NCBI GenBank assembly: GCA_014642895.1
Contig: BMJD01000016.1
Coordinates: 18,179-80,221 of the forward strand
Direction of reading: 5' to 3'
Source of the DNA: Lentibacillus populi
Lineage (GTDB): Bacteria > Bacillota > Bacilli > Bacillales > Amphibacillaceae
Length of the DNA: 62,043 nucleotides
Below are positions 61,858-62,043 of this stretch, piece by piece. The first letter of the stretch is position 1. Every line of letters starts with the position of its first letter. A program made the position numbers and the translations under genes. Under the pieces are notes generated by a model, which did not search any database, was not told where the DNA came from, and worked only from the letters and a program-made list of their open reading frames with translations.

Positions 61858-61986
61858 GTGAACTACTCCCACCACTTACCACCCTTACGAGTTGCTTGAA
61901 GTGGGGGCTTCTTGGGTAATCGCCACTTTTGGTAGCTGACGAAATTGACCAAGCTAACCCTCTTGTTCCAAAAGTTTATATTTTTA
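61858..61986 (-). ncRNA. IS200/IS605 right end with omega-RNA-like scaffold
   Basis: Downstream of the tnpB stop on the minus strand: GTCAGCTACCAAAAGTGGCG, then AAGCCCCCACTTCAAGCAAC and GGGTGGTAAGTGGTGGGAG, able to pair (CCCCCACTT with AAGTGGTGGGAG). The element probably ends near TTCAC (about 61858). This is the region that yields the omega RNA guiding TnpB; bases beyond 61858 would be its guide. 61643-61857 shows nothing else. Confidence 0.6.
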
Positions 61987-62043
61987 TTAGACACTTGCTA
62001 ATAAGCGAATGCCTTCTTTTTTGATATTGAGTGCTGAATTATA
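61987..62043 (-). CDS. tnpB: TnpB-family nuclease, C-terminal end (partial)
   Basis: The last 18 codons of an IS200/IS605-type TnpB (NSALNIKKEGIRLLASV, stop). The N-A/S-A-x-N-I-x-x-E-G pattern is the standard end of TnpB after the final catalytic Asp. The gene continues beyond the window edge, so its integrity is unknown. Confidence 0.8.
   Translation of the reverse strand, partial: YNSALNIKKEGIRLLASV

Overview
The window looks like chromosomal DNA of a salt-tolerant Bacillaceae bacterium of the Virgibacillus / Oceanobacillus / Lentibacillus kind. Gene content and order resemble Bacillus (T-box leaders, short HisG with HisZ, yclNOPQ-type iron uptake, MurB, RsgA, YtzI, YdaT). A complete ectoine/hydroxyectoine importer (ehuBCDA) points to osmotic adaptation. 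All assignments come from reading motifs by eye; no database search was run.

Layout. 1-6.8 kb: a 20-bp tandem repeat, proS with a proline T-box, a secreted metallophosphoesterase, and an HTH regulator overlapping an MFS exporter. 6.9-10.4 kb: serA plus an aminotransferase behind a serine-type T-box, with a 240-bp dispersed repeat lying between T-box and gene. 10.4-16 kb: nicotinamidase, pdxK, DUF456 protein, a PlsY-like protein, an M15 peptidase, ytzI, an acetyltransferase and panE-like reductase. 16.4-19.7 kb: ehuBCDA. 20-24.1 kb: a DASS dicarboxylate transporter with a perfect cre site and a CitA/CitB-type two-component system. 24.2-27.4 kb: murB, a hydrolase, DUF454 protein and hisJ. 27.7-35.3 kb: the nine-gene his operon hisZGDBHAFIC, divergent from hisJ. 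35.4-42.8 kb: a SurA-N lipoprotein, the yclNOPQ-like siderophore importer with a Fur box, a DsbA/FrnE protein, an MBL hydrolase and a YdaT-like protein.

42.8-53 kb is an AT-rich accessory island and the most interesting part. It carries selenocysteine machinery: selB (-), a tRNA-Sec with UCA anticodon (+) and selA (-). An IS4-family element with an 8-bp target duplication sits 14 bp beyond the selA stop. Divergent from selA is a + strand run of tatC, tatA, a MauE-like membrane protein, a MauD-like thioredoxin and a Cys-rich MauA-like (methylamine dehydrogenase light chain) Tat substrate. Next comes a membrane protein whose reading frame is interrupted by one in-frame UGA inside a CxxC-like motif (C-T-Y-UGA), with a hairpin just downstream. 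I read this last gene as an unannotated selenoprotein (51400-52095) served by the adjacent Sec machinery. No selD, MauB heavy chain or MauG is visible here.

53.6-62 kb: fni (type II IPP isomerase), a membrane protein, a TetR regulator with an HD hydrolase, rsgA, an alpha/beta hydrolase, an S66 peptidase, an aldo/keto reductase, a RelE/ParE-like toxin-antitoxin pair, and, cut by the window edge, the 3' end of an IS200/IS605-type tnpB with its omega-RNA-like right end. Several dispersed repeat families (about 200-240 bp, 57 bp, and a 20/21-nt GTTGATGT repeat) punctuate the intergenic regions.
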